Source: Exiguobacterium undae DSM 14481
GTDB taxonomy: Bacteria; Bacillota; Bacilli; Exiguobacteriales; Exiguobacteriaceae
Assembly: GCF_000620805.1 (NCBI RefSeq)
Contig: NZ_KK211187.1
Location: 238,894-302,893, forward strand
Direction of reading: 5' to 3'
DNA: 64,000 bases
Of this stretch, positions 8,728 to 16,708 are shown piece by piece. Positions within the stretch are counted from its first letter, which is position 1. Each line of letters opens with the position of its first letter. The notes under the pieces are model-generated. The model saw nothing but the letters and a program-made list of their open reading frames with translations, ran no database searches and had not been told where the DNA came from. Position numbers and translations under genes: made by a program.

Positions 8728-8988
8728 CTATCGGTTGTTGGATAGTTGCTGGTGGAGATGGATCCAGTCTTGTTTCGTAATCGATCCTTCGAGCCAAGTC
8801 GAGCGCTCAATCTGTTCGGAAATTTTTTGCAACAGCTCGACCTGATGAGCCGGCGTCAACTCTTTGTACTGGGCGACCAGCGTATGTTTACACAGGTAGT
8901 AGCCGGTTGGTGTATACAGTTGTTCAATCGCTAATTCAAACGCCACATTTTTTTGGAAAAGACGCTGTAAGACTGTTTGCAATGACAT
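8728..8988 (-). CDS. Small hypothetical protein co-transcribed with LacI regulator
   Basis: An 86-residue soluble protein I do not recognise. It starts MSLQTVLQRLFQKNVAF and is predicted mainly helical, without membrane segments or cysteine clusters (one Cys). The reading frame stays open to 9255, but GGGAGG lies 8 bases before the ATG at 8988, so the short form is taken. It is the first gene of a two-gene unit with the LacI regulator, so it may act with it or be controlled by it. Confidence 0.7.
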   Translation of the reverse strand: MSLQTVLQRLFQKNVAFELAIEQLYTPTGYYLCKHTLVAQYKELTPAHQVELLQKISEQIERSTWLEGSITKQDWIHLHQQLSNNR

Positions 8989-9030
8989 GATGAAAGCCTC
9001 CCTTGTAGTGTATATCAAGACCATAATCTG

Positions 9031-9044
9031 TGGAACGCGTTTCA
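9031..9044. promoter_or_regulatory. Probable LacI-type operator
   Basis: TGGAACGCGTTTCA is a 14-bp palindrome with one mismatched pair and the central CG usual for LacI-family operators. It lies about 45 bases upstream of the small gene that heads the LacI-regulator unit, over the likely -35 region. Confidence 0.5.
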
Positions 9045-9160
9045 CGGCAAGGGAAATGTGGGGTGTCTGTCGAAAGGGTAGAAATCCGAGCTGGAATTGA
9101 CCAATGGAAAAAAGAGGTCTATGATTGTTTCGAATGAAGATAAAGAGGGGCGAACGTAAA

Positions 9161-9619
9161 ATGGAATCGACAGACTCGAAGCTGGCATTAAAAATGCTCG
9201 TTGTTCTATCTCGTACAATGCATGCGGTAACGGAACAAGTAAAGGTGGACATCAAGACACATCAATTGAATTTATCGGAATTTGGTGTACTTGAGTTGTT
9301 GTACCACAAAGGAGACACACCGCTTCAACAAATCGGTGATAAGATTTTACTGACAAGCGGCAGTGTGACGTATGTCGTCGATAAATTGGAAAACCGTGGA
9401 CTTCTTGCCCGACGATCGTGCCCGACAGATCGCCGTGTAACATTCGGGACATTAACCGAAGCCGGTCGGACGTTGATGGAAGAAACCTTCCCGAAACACG
9501 AAGCATTTTTAACGGACTTATTCAGCGATCTTTCAATTGAAGAAAAAGAACAGTTGATTGACCAATTGAAACGGATTGGTCATAAAGCAGATCATTATAC
9601 GCATGCAAAAAAAGCTTAA
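9161..9619 (+). CDS. MarR-family regulator, MhqR-like
   Basis: A 152-residue winged-helix regulator with the MarR core: FGVLELLYHKGDTPLQQIG, recognition helix region LTSGSVTYVVDKLENRGL, and wing RSCPTDRRVTFGTLTEAGR. The same pattern is seen in Bacillus MhqR, which represses azoreductase and quinone-detoxifying dioxygenase genes. The next gene here is an azoreductase, in the same direction but behind its own terminator and promoter. An earlier in-frame ATG at 9125 has no ribosome site; GAGGGG precedes 9161. One Cys is present (near residue 87). Control of azoR by this protein is inferred from neighbourhood. Confidence 0.85.
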   Translation: MESTDSKLALKMLVVLSRTMHAVTEQVKVDIKTHQLNLSEFGVLELLYHKGDTPLQQIGDKILLTSGSVTYVVDKLENRGLLARRSCPTDRRVTFGTLTEAGRTLMEETFPKHEAFLTDLFSDLSIEEKEQLIDQLKRIGHKADHYTHAKKA

Positions 9620-9641
9620 TCGTCATGATTAAGCTTTTTTT
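9607..9641 (+). terminator. Terminator after the MarR gene
   Basis: AAAAAGCTTAATC pairs perfectly with GATTAAGCTTTTT around GTCAT; a T run follows. The 5' arm overlaps the end of the coding region. Confidence 0.88.
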
Positions 9642-9666
9642 GCTGAATTCTTCGAAATCAAACTAA

Positions 9667-9695
9667 TTGACAAAAGAAAACGGTGTTGGTATATT
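9667..9695 (+). promoter_or_regulatory. Promoter of azoR
   Basis: TTGACA (9667-9672), 17 bases, then TATATT (9690-9695): close to the sigma-A consensus. The AT-rich leader to the ATG at 9736 holds a GGGAG ribosome site. Confidence 0.8.
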
Positions 9696-9735
9696 TACTT
9701 ACAGAAATTACTTTAGATAAAAGGGAGAAATAAAA

Positions 9736-10368
9736 ATGACTAAATTACTTTATGTAACTGTAAACCCGAAATCAACGGAACACTCATTCAGCCTTCAAGC
9801 TGGTGCAGCTTTCCTCGAAAGCTACAAAGCAGCTAACCCGAACGCTGAAGTAGAAGTTCTTGACCTATACAACGAAGATGTTCAAGAAATCGATACAGAC
9901 GTATTAAGCGCATGGGGAAAATTCGCAACAGGCGAAGCGCTCACAGAAGTTGAAATCGCAAAAGTCGGTACGATGACGAAGCACCTTGAGCAGTTCATGG
10001 AAGCGGACGAATATGTATTCGTGACGCCAATGTGGAACTTCTCATTCCCAGCACGTCTCAAAATGTACATCGACAGCGTTCTTCTTGCAGGTAAAACGTT
10101 TGCTTACACTGCAGAAGGTCCTAAAGGATTGATGGAAGGCAAAAAAGCACTCCACATCCAAGCAACAGGCGGTGTCTACACTGGTTCAGGACTCAACTTC
10201 GGAGATGACTACCTCCGTCAAGCACTTGCTTTCACAGGTGTAACAGACTACAACGCATTGTTCATCGAAGGTATGGCAATGAACCCTGAAAAAGCAGAAG
10301 AAATCAAAGAAGAAGCGATCGTTAAAGCAACAGAACTCGGTCGTTCATTCTCAACAGTTAACGCATAA
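9736..10368 (+). CDS. azoR: FMN-dependent NADH azoreductase
   Basis: A 210-residue flavodoxin-fold enzyme that reduces azo dyes and quinones with NADH. Family motifs are LLYVTVNPKSTEHSFSLQ at the N-terminus (FMN phosphate site), the FMN ring loop VTPMWNFSFPARLKMYIDSV near residue 95-115, and HIQATGGVYTG near 140. The length matches the AzoR family. It has a near-consensus promoter and even, A-rich codon use that suggests strong expression. It follows a MhqR-like regulator, in keeping with a thiol/quinone stress response. Confidence 0.93.
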   Translation: MTKLLYVTVNPKSTEHSFSLQAGAAFLESYKAANPNAEVEVLDLYNEDVQEIDTDVLSAWGKFATGEALTEVEIAKVGTMTKHLEQFMEADEYVFVTPMWNFSFPARLKMYIDSVLLAGKTFAYTAEGPKGLMEGKKALHIQATGGVYTGSGLNFGDDYLRQALAFTGVTDYNALFIEGMAMNPEKAEEIKEEAIVKATELGRSFSTVNA

Positions 10369-10374
10369 GAAACA

Positions 10375-10414
10375 AAAATACCCGCTGTCCCTTCAAACGG
10401 ACAGCGGGTATTTT
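10375..10414. terminator. Bidirectional terminator azoR / tagA
   Basis: AAAATACCCGCTGTCC and its perfect complement flank an eight-base loop, with A and T tails for both convergent genes. Confidence 0.9.
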
Positions 10415-10418
10415 GTGT

Positions 10419-11141
10419 TTACAGACGTGATTTTTTCCGCAAGACGAGTAACACGAACAGCAACAGATCCTTTAATTTCTCAAATCCACGCGGATGGCTG
10501 GAAATCCGGTACAGCCACTCGAGCTTGAGTTTGCGGAACAGTTTGGGTGCCCGTTTGCTGTGACCGGACCAGACATCAAAGGCACCGCCGACACCGATGA
10601 AGATGCCGTGATCCAGTTGATCATAAACGGAAGCAATCCACTGCTCCTGTTTGGGTGCCCCCAGCGCGACGAGGATCAAGTCGGCATCAGCCGAGCGGAT
10701 GGCGGCGGCGGCTTCCTCTTCTTTCCCGAATCCATGAAACGTACCGACGAACTGGATATCGGGAAAACGGATGGACAGCTGTTTAAGTAAAGCTTTCATG
10801 ACCTCCGGCCGACCACCGAGTAAAAAAACACGTTTTTTTAAGGCGTCTGCCGTCCGAAGAAGTTCACGTGCCGTCTCGATGCCGGGCAAGGTCGCCGTTA
10901 AGGGTTCGCCCATCCGTTTACTGGCTGCCGTCACGCCGATTCCGTCGGGTGTAATGTATGTCGCTTGTTGTAAGATATGATTGTAAGCGGGATCGCGCAA
11001 CGAACGGAGGACCAGTTCGGGATTAGCGGTGACGAGAAAGGCTTTTTCGTTATTGTGTAAAATCGTTTTAATATGGGTATACCATGTCGATGGTGTTGCG
11101 TTGACAAAAGGCAAACCAAATAACTGTGTTGTTTGAATCAT
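10419..11141 (-). CDS. tagA: WecG/TagA-family N-acetylmannosaminyltransferase
   Basis: A 240-residue glycosyltransferase of the WecG/TagA/CpsF family. It carries the family stretches VTANPELVLRSLRD, ITPDGIGVTAASKRMG and LILVALGAPKQEQWI. TagA adds ManNAc to undecaprenyl-PP-GlcNAc, the second step of wall teichoic acid linkage-unit synthesis, at the inner face of the membrane. The basic, hydrophobic C-terminus (LLLFVLLVLRKKSRL) fits membrane association. It stands alone here, convergent with azoR and divergent from ung, away from other teichoic acid genes. Confidence 0.9.
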   Translation of the reverse strand: MIQTTQLFGLPFVNATPSTWYTHIKTILHNNEKAFLVTANPELVLRSLRDPAYNHILQQATYITPDGIGVTAASKRMGEPLTATLPGIETARELLRTADALKKRVFLLGGRPEVMKALLKQLSIRFPDIQFVGTFHGFGKEEEAAAAIRSADADLILVALGAPKQEQWIASVYDQLDHGIFIGVGGAFDVWSGHSKRAPKLFRKLKLEWLYRISSHPRGFEKLKDLLLFVLLVLRKKSRL

Positions 11142-11221
11142 GTTTATTCCACCTCATTACTCATCATAGCAGAATCAAGCCGAACGAACAGGGGCTTGAG
11201 ACTGAAAAAGGAGCGAGCTGT

Positions 11222-11881
11222 ATGCATTCAGCCTGGCAGGAAATCTTAAAAGAAGAGAAAGAAAAAGAATATTTTATCCGTTTATGGGATTTCGTTAAAA
11301 CGGCTTACCGGGAAACAATCGTGTATCCGCCAAAAGATCAAATCTTTCATGCCTTTGATGCTGTGGCACCAGCTGATGTCCGATGTGTCATTTTAGGTCA
11401 AGATCCGTATCACGGACCGAATCAAGCCAACGGATTAAGTTTTTCAGTCAATGACGGTGTCGCGATTCCGCCTTCTTTGCGGAATATGTACAAGGAACTC
11501 GTCACCGATCTCGACTGTCCGACGCCGACGACGGGCAATCTCGAGGCATGGTCAAAGCAAGGGGTCTTTTTGCTGAACACGTCTTTGACGGTCGAAGCCG
11601 GAAAAGCCGGCTCGCATTCGAAAAAAGGCTGGGAATCGTTTACGGATCGTGTGATTGAAGTATTGGGACAACAGGAGCAGCCGATCGTCTTCATTCTGTG
11701 GGGAAACCATGCGAAAAGTAAAAAAAGTTTGATTGATACGACGCGTCATCTGGTCTTGGAATCGGTTCATCCCAGTCCGCTTTCGGCCAGTCGCGGCTTT
11801 TTTGGCAGCCGTCCGTACTCGCAAACCAATGAGTGGTTGAACCAACAAGGTCGCCCGACGATTGACTGGTGTATGTCTTAA
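11222..11881 (+). CDS. ung: Uracil-DNA glycosylase, family 1
   Basis: A 219-residue DNA repair enzyme that removes uracil from DNA. The water-activating loop GQDPYHG (Asp61) and the DNA-intercalation loop HPSPLSASRGFFG near residue 185 are intact, and the length is normal. The frame is open from 11126, but AAGGAG is spaced for the ATG at 11222 and the upstream residues do not look like Ung. It is divergent from tagA and shares a terminator with the HAD gene. Confidence 0.97.
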   Translation: MHSAWQEILKEEKEKEYFIRLWDFVKTAYRETIVYPPKDQIFHAFDAVAPADVRCVILGQDPYHGPNQANGLSFSVNDGVAIPPSLRNMYKELVTDLDCPTPTTGNLEAWSKQGVFLLNTSLTVEAGKAGSHSKKGWESFTDRVIEVLGQQEQPIVFILWGNHAKSKKSLIDTTRHLVLESVHPSPLSASRGFFGSRPYSQTNEWLNQQGRPTIDWCMS

Positions 11882-11887
11882 CACAAC

Positions 11888-11931
11888 AAAAAGCATTCGA
11901 CTCCGAGGACACCGGAATCGAATGCTTTTTT
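11888..11931. terminator. Bidirectional terminator ung / HAD gene
   Basis: AAAAAGCATTCGACTCCG and CGGAATCGAATGCTTTTT form a long stem with one mismatch, with A/T tails on both sides. Confidence 0.88.
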
Positions 11932-11941
11932 GTCGAAATCG

Positions 11942-12748
11942 TTAATCCATCATGAATTTTTCAACGACGAGGGCAATGCCGTCTTCGTCATTCGAGGCGG
12001 TCATGTACTGAGCTTTTTCTTTAACGGTATCGGCGGCATTCGCCATGGCGACACCAAGTCCGGCCCATTCGATCATCGATAAATCGTTGTTGCCGTCGCC
12101 ACACGCGATGACGTCGGCACGCTTAATGCCGAGGCGGTTGGCAAGCCATTCGAGACTGGTTCCTTTTGTGACACCGGCCTCTGTGAATTCCAAGAAAAAT
12201 GGTTTGGAGCGGGCGACGGCGAGTTCACCGGCCAATTCGAGTTGCAGTTTTTGTTCGACTTCCGCCAACCGGCTTTCTTCTGCGAGCATCAAACATTTCA
12301 CGACAGGTGCTGTGATGGCTGCTTTAAAATCGGGTACAGTGACGACGTCCATTCCTGTCAATTCCCCTTCGATTGTCGTGTAGGGATTAGGGTGTTGGGT
12401 ATAAATTTCGTGTCCGACGTACGTATGGATGTCGATGTTTTCCCGTTGACTTAAATCATAAAGACGATGGACAGTCTCCGGAAGAAGGGTACTGGAGAAG
12501 AGTGCTTCATCGGTCTTGCAGTCGATGATGGAAGCTCCGTTAAAACTTAAGATGTAACTGCCGTAGCGGGCGAGTTCGAGTTCTTTCGCAAGATCGATCA
12601 TGGCGTAAGTCGGACGTCCGCTTGCCAGGACCACCTTTTTTCCACGACGCTGTGCATCGAGTAATGCGTGTTTCGTTTTTGGAGAAATCGTGTGATCACT
12701 CGTCAATAATGTATCATCCAGATCAAGTACGATCATTTCATAAGCCAT
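11942..12748 (-). CDS. Cof-type HAD-superfamily phosphatase
   Basis: A 268-residue HAD hydrolase of the Cof/YidA group (type IIB cap). Motif I is VLDLDDTLL (nucleophile Asp near residue 8), motif II is LASGRP, and motif IV is ACGDGNNDLSMIEWAG near 215. Members dephosphorylate sugar phosphates, FMN, PLP and similar small molecules with Mg2+. The substrate cannot be told from sequence. It is a single-gene unit divergent from the lipoprotein operon. Confidence 0.9.
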   Translation of the reverse strand: MAYEMIVLDLDDTLLTSDHTISPKTKHALLDAQRRGKKVVLASGRPTYAMIDLAKELELARYGSYILSFNGASIIDCKTDEALFSSTLLPETVHRLYDLSQRENIDIHTYVGHEIYTQHPNPYTTIEGELTGMDVVTVPDFKAAITAPVVKCLMLAEESRLAEVEQKLQLELAGELAVARSKPFFLEFTEAGVTKGTSLEWLANRLGIKRADVIACGDGNNDLSMIEWAGLGVAMANAADTVKEKAQYMTASNDEDGIALVVEKFMMD

Positions 12749-12872
12749 AAGTGTAAACTCCTTTCGAATATCTGTTACATCTTAACAAGTTGACTCCTCT
12801 TCCACAATTACTCTCTCTCGAAAGAGTGTGATAAAGTTTGAAGAGAGTATGTACGGAAAGGATATTCATCTG

Positions 12873-14135
12873 ATGAAATATGTTGTTATTTTCTTATCGA
12901 CCCTATATTTAGCAGGGTGTGGTCTTACATTCCCGCATCCTGCCTCGTTACTGGAACATCCGGCTTTACCGGAATGGGAAAAGTCGTTAAAAACAAGAAT
13001 TGATGCCGATTTACCGGCACAGGCCGAAATCGTGGCGCCCCGCAATCAATCATTTTCCAAACTGTATGAACTGATTGATTTGGATCGGGACGGTCAGGAA
13101 GAAGCGGTTACGTTTTACCGGATCAATCAGGACGGAACGTTCCAAATCCACCTGTTGGTCCACGAGCGGATGAAAAAGAAGTGGGTGTTGCGTGTCAGTC
13201 AGCCGATTGCGGCAGGTCGTTCGATTGATCAACTCCACGTCCTTGCCAATCCATCAAAAACCTTGAATCAGTTAGTCATCGGCATCACGAGTCTTGAGAA
13301 AAATACCGTCTATGTCTTGCAGGATCTGCTGAAGTCTTCGATGCGTGTCACGGAAGTCGATACATACGATCGATTGACGATCGCCGACTTGAATCAAGAC
13401 AAACGCCAAGACATGCTGTTGCTAAAAACCGGTCAACCGACAGAGCTGGTTTATTACGAGGAAGCGTTGACTCCTTCCGTCCGTCAGGTCATATCCCTGC
13501 CGATGCGGGAAGGTGATCTGTTTGCCGATCATGATTTATTTGAGATCGACATCATCAATGCAGCAAAGGAAAAAGGACTGCTCGTGTCCTTTACGCGTGA
13601 CGCGGCGATGCATTTGATGCTCGTTCAGCTTGATCAAGCCAAGCTCAATCAAGTGAATTTTGATCAAATCACAGAAATCATTGAGCCGATGTACACCTTC
13701 CCGAAAGATGTGGATCAAGATGGAGTCGTTGAATTCGCCCATCAGTACACACCGGAAGGAAGTGTCGGACGCACTGCGGAAGACAAACCGCGTATCACGG
13801 CGTACTATGCCTGGAACGGCGCCAATGTGCAACCGTTTCTCGAAAGCGGATTTGAATTGCGGGAAGAACAATACATCGATCTTGAGTATAACTTCGTCAT
13901 GCGTTTCCCGGCGAACTGGGCCACACGCGAAACGATCGAGAAAAAAGATAACCGGGTCCGTTTCATCAACCGGGAAACCGGCATGATTGATTTTGAACTC
14001 GAAATCATTCCGAAAAATCAGTATATCGCCAGCCAACAAAAGAAAAAAATCAAAGAAGGCATTGATTATGTCTACGTCATCGATGCCAATCAATCGTATG
14101 ACGAATATGCAGCAAACGTAGCCCTTGTGGAATAA
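12873..14135 (+). CDS. Lipoprotein of unknown function, first gene of a two-component operon
   Basis: A 420-residue exported lipoprotein. The short signal peptide ends with the lipobox LAGC, so Cys16 would be lipidated. The body has several YDRLTIADLNQDKRQDMLLL and PKDVDQDGVVEFAH segments, like Asp-rich calcium-binding FG-GAP/VCBS-type repeats, which suggests an extracytoplasmic beta-propeller. The C-terminal ~80 residues (MRFPANWATRETIEKKDN) may be a separate domain. The start at 12873 gives a clean signal peptide; an open frame upstream to 12828 does not. It lies 23 bases before a response regulator and kinase, so it may help sense envelope state. Function is inferred. Confidence 0.75.
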   Translation: MKYVVIFLSTLYLAGCGLTFPHPASLLEHPALPEWEKSLKTRIDADLPAQAEIVAPRNQSFSKLYELIDLDRDGQEEAVTFYRINQDGTFQIHLLVHERMKKKWVLRVSQPIAAGRSIDQLHVLANPSKTLNQLVIGITSLEKNTVYVLQDLLKSSMRVTEVDTYDRLTIADLNQDKRQDMLLLKTGQPTELVYYEEALTPSVRQVISLPMREGDLFADHDLFEIDIINAAKEKGLLVSFTRDAAMHLMLVQLDQAKLNQVNFDQITEIIEPMYTFPKDVDQDGVVEFAHQYTPEGSVGRTAEDKPRITAYYAWNGANVQPFLESGFELREEQYIDLEYNFVMRFPANWATRETIEKKDNRVRFINRETGMIDFELEIIPKNQYIASQQKKKIKEGIDYVYVIDANQSYDEYAANVALVE

Positions 14136-14158
14136 AGCGAAAGCAGGAGGAAATCGAG

Positions 14159-14851
14159 ATGACGAAAATATTAGTGGCTGAGGATGAACATGCGATTCGC
14201 AGTTTCATCGTCATTAATTTAAAGCGAGCGGGATATGAAGTAATTGAAGCTGAAAACGGACGGGAGGCATTGGACCAGTTTGAGCAGCAGACGTTTGATA
14301 TTTTGTTGCTCGATATCATGATGCCGGAAGTGGATGGATTTGCCGTTTGCGAACAAGCCCGCTCAAAAGATGAAGTCGTCGGCATCATCATGTTGACGGC
14401 ACGGACACGTGAAGAAGATAAAGTCATGGGCTTAAGTGTCGGAGCCGATGATTACATCGCGAAGCCGTTCAGCCCCGCGGAGCTGCTCGCACGGATTCAA
14501 TCGTTACTTCGTCGCGTCGAGACGTTACGCCGCCGTAAACAACCGCGTGAATTGCTGTCCGGACCGTTTCGAATCGATCTTGGGGCGAAACGTGTCCAAA
14601 AAGCAGGTGTGGATGTGGAAGTGACACCGACCGAATACGATTTATTGTGTCACTTCATCAAAAACGAAGATCAAGTCATGTCACGTGATGAATTGCTGGA
14701 TGCCGTCTGGGGCGAAAATTATTTTGGCGATCGCAAGACGGTCGATGTCAACATCCGTCGCCTGCGTCAAAAGATTGAAGAAAATCCAGCCGAACCCGAG
14801 TTCATTGAAACGTTATGGGGTCATGGATACAAATGGCGTAACGAAAAATGA
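14159..14851 (+). CDS. OmpR-family response regulator
   Basis: A 230-residue regulator. The receiver domain (1-115) has acidic pocket Glu8/Asp9, phosphoacceptor Asp52 (LLLDIMMP), Thr80 and Lys102. The DNA-binding winged helix (about 130-228) is of OmpR/PhoB type, with VTPTEYDLLCHFIKNEDQVM and the recognition helix DRKTVDVNIRRLRQKIEE. Its stop overlaps the start of the kinase gene by 4 bases (ATGA), so both are made together. Targets are unknown; self-control of the operon is likely. Confidence 0.95.
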   Translation: MTKILVAEDEHAIRSFIVINLKRAGYEVIEAENGREALDQFEQQTFDILLLDIMMPEVDGFAVCEQARSKDEVVGIIMLTARTREEDKVMGLSVGADDYIAKPFSPAELLARIQSLLRRVETLRRRKQPRELLSGPFRIDLGAKRVQKAGVDVEVTPTEYDLLCHFIKNEDQVMSRDELLDAVWGENYFGDRKTVDVNIRRLRQKIEENPAEPEFIETLWGHGYKWRNEK

Positions 14852-16233
14852 AACGACAGATTCTGATGCGTTTCATGACGATCATTACCGTGACGGTGTT
14901 ACTTGTCATCGGCATTTTATCGTTCGTGACGTATAACTATTATTATGTGACGGCAACGGATGTCCTGAAACGGCACGCCAATGCCAGCGCCGTGTTATTC
15001 GCCAACAGCGGACTGGCGTATGATTTTCAGGATTCTGAGGCGACGATTCATGAAGTCCTCGATTCGTATGCGTATACGGACGCTGAAATCGAAGTGTTGG
15101 ACGTCAAGGGAGTCCCCCGTTACTCGTCGACCGGCTTCGTATCCAAGCGGAGCCTGACAAAAGAGGAAGCAACCCGTCTGTTGGCAGGCGACACCATTAC
15201 GAAACGGTATGACGACCCGAGTACGGACGAACATTTGTTGGAAGTGACGGAACCGGTCGTATCGTTTGGTCAAACGACAGGAGCTCTTCGGTATACGACC
15301 TCACTCGCCAAAATTGATCAGCGGGTTGTCGAGATCTGTTTGGCGATTCTTGTCTTAGGGATCATGATTTGGGGACTGGCTTATATTTATTCGTCACGCC
15401 TCGTCTCATCCATCGTTCGTCCGATTCAGGAAGTCATCGGTGCGTCCGATCAGATTGCGAAACAACATTATGATGTCAAAGTGAATGAAGAATATACATT
15501 TGAATTAGGCGAGTTGGCCCGGACGATCAACTATATGGGACAACAGATCAAACAACAGGAGACGCTGAAAGACGAGTTCATCTCGGGAATCTCGCACGAA
15601 CTGCGAACGCCGCTGACCTCAATCAAAGGTTGGAGCGAAACCTTACTGGCAGAACCGGAGCGGTTGCCGGAAGAAGCCTCGCTTGGCATGGGAATCATCC
15701 ATTCGGAAACGGAACGGTTGATTTCACTGGTCGAACAACTGTTGGACTTTTCCAAGCTTGAAACGAGCCGCCTCGTTTTATACCGTCAAGAAGTCAACCT
15801 CACGGAAATCATTGAGGCGGTGACGGCACAATTGCGTCAAAAACTGGAGGAGAAAGACATCCGGATCGTCCGGAAACTGCCGGCACAGGTGATTGGTTTA
15901 TACGACGAGAATCGATTGAAACAAGTTTTCTTGAACCTGCTCGATAACGCGATTCGATTTTCACCGACAGGCGGTGAAATTACGATCCGTCTGGTCCGTT
16001 CGGAACGGGTCTTGTTCCTGTCCTTCAGCGATGAAGGACCCGGGATTCCGAAAAATCACCTTCGTCACGTGACGGAGAAGTTTTATCAGGTCCAAAAAGG
16101 GAAAGGTGGAACGGGACTCGGACTGGCCATCTGTCGCGAACTTGTTGAAGCGCATGAAGGAAAACTGTTCATCGATAACCAGCCGGAAGGGGGCGCCATC
16201 GCGACGATTCTCCTGCCGGTCACAAAAGCATAA
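14848..16233 (+). CDS. Membrane sensor histidine kinase
   Basis: A 461-residue kinase. TM1 is at about 10-28, an extracytoplasmic sensor domain at 35-160, TM2 at 161-183 and HAMP at 183-235. The phosphorylated His250 sits in ISHELRTPLTSIKGWSET. The ATPase domain has N box NLLDNAIRFSP (about 363-373), G1 DEGPGIP (395-401) and G2 GGTGLGLAI (420-428). The sensor is a mid-sized PAS-like or novel fold. It partners the regulator just upstream, and the lipoprotein at the head of the operon is a candidate accessory sensor. The signal is unknown. Confidence 0.93.
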   Translation: MKRQILMRFMTIITVTVLLVIGILSFVTYNYYYVTATDVLKRHANASAVLFANSGLAYDFQDSEATIHEVLDSYAYTDAEIEVLDVKGVPRYSSTGFVSKRSLTKEEATRLLAGDTITKRYDDPSTDEHLLEVTEPVVSFGQTTGALRYTTSLAKIDQRVVEICLAILVLGIMIWGLAYIYSSRLVSSIVRPIQEVIGASDQIAKQHYDVKVNEEYTFELGELARTINYMGQQIKQQETLKDEFISGISHELRTPLTSIKGWSETLLAEPERLPEEASLGMGIIHSETERLISLVEQLLDFSKLETSRLVLYRQEVNLTEIIEAVTAQLRQKLEEKDIRIVRKLPAQVIGLYDENRLKQVFLNLLDNAIRFSPTGGEITIRLVRSERVLFLSFSDEGPGIPKNHLRHVTEKFYQVQKGKGGTGLGLAICRELVEAHEGKLFIDNQPEGGAIATILLPVTKA

Positions 16234-16330
16234 CGAAAAAGTCAAATGAGAAGCGCTTTCGAAACCGAACTGGTAAAGTAAAATGGGAATAGAGATTTAC
16301 TGTAAGACGAAACGAATGGAGGAATCAGTC

Positions 16331-16708
16331 ATGGCACTTGGCGTATCGAACGGAACATTAAGTCCGCTGACCGGGAAACCGAATGCGGTATCGACACAAA
16401 CGGACAAAGAAGCGTTGAAAATGGCACCTTTACCGTTTAAAGGCAATCTGACAGAATCAAAGTTTCAAATTATGCGGATTCTCCAAAGTTTGGACCGGGT
16501 GGACGTCGTGAAAGAAGATGCCCAGTACATTCATGCGGTGTTCTCAAGCAAACTTCTACGTTTCAAAGATGATGTCGAATTTTATTTTGATCCATCGGCT
16601 CAGCTCGTCCATTTCCGCTCGGCTTCACGCGTCGGATATTCGGACTGGGGGGTCAACCGGAAACGGATGGAAGAGATTGCAACACGATATAAGGAGGTTT
16701 CCCGATGA
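16331..16708 (+). CDS. DUF1499 family protein
   Basis: A 125-residue soluble protein of the DUF1499 family, recognised by DDVEFYFDPSAQLVHFRSAS and VGYSDWGVNRKRMEEI. The function of this family is not established. GGAGG 8 bases before the ATG at 16331 sets the start; an open frame to 16283 lacks one. The stop overlaps the next start (ATGA), so it is translationally coupled to a disulfide reductase, then to a DUF420 membrane protein, suggesting a shared redox or membrane job. Confidence 0.85.
   Translation: MALGVSNGTLSPLTGKPNAVSTQTDKEALKMAPLPFKGNLTESKFQIMRILQSLDRVDVVKEDAQYIHAVFSSKLLRFKDDVEFYFDPSAQLVHFRSASRVGYSDWGVNRKRMEEIATRYKEVSR

Noticed and set aside
9036-9055. Second parS-like site (GTTTCACGGC)
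   Set aside because: Only the left half matches; it is better explained as part of the LacI-type palindrome.
8989-9255. Long N-terminal extension of the 86-residue gene
   Set aside because: A GGGAGG-led ATG lies at 8988, and the upstream part overlaps the promoter and palindrome.
16248-16265. cre-like GAGAAGCGCTTTCGAAA
   Set aside because: The left half fails the TGWAA part of the consensus; too many mismatches to call.
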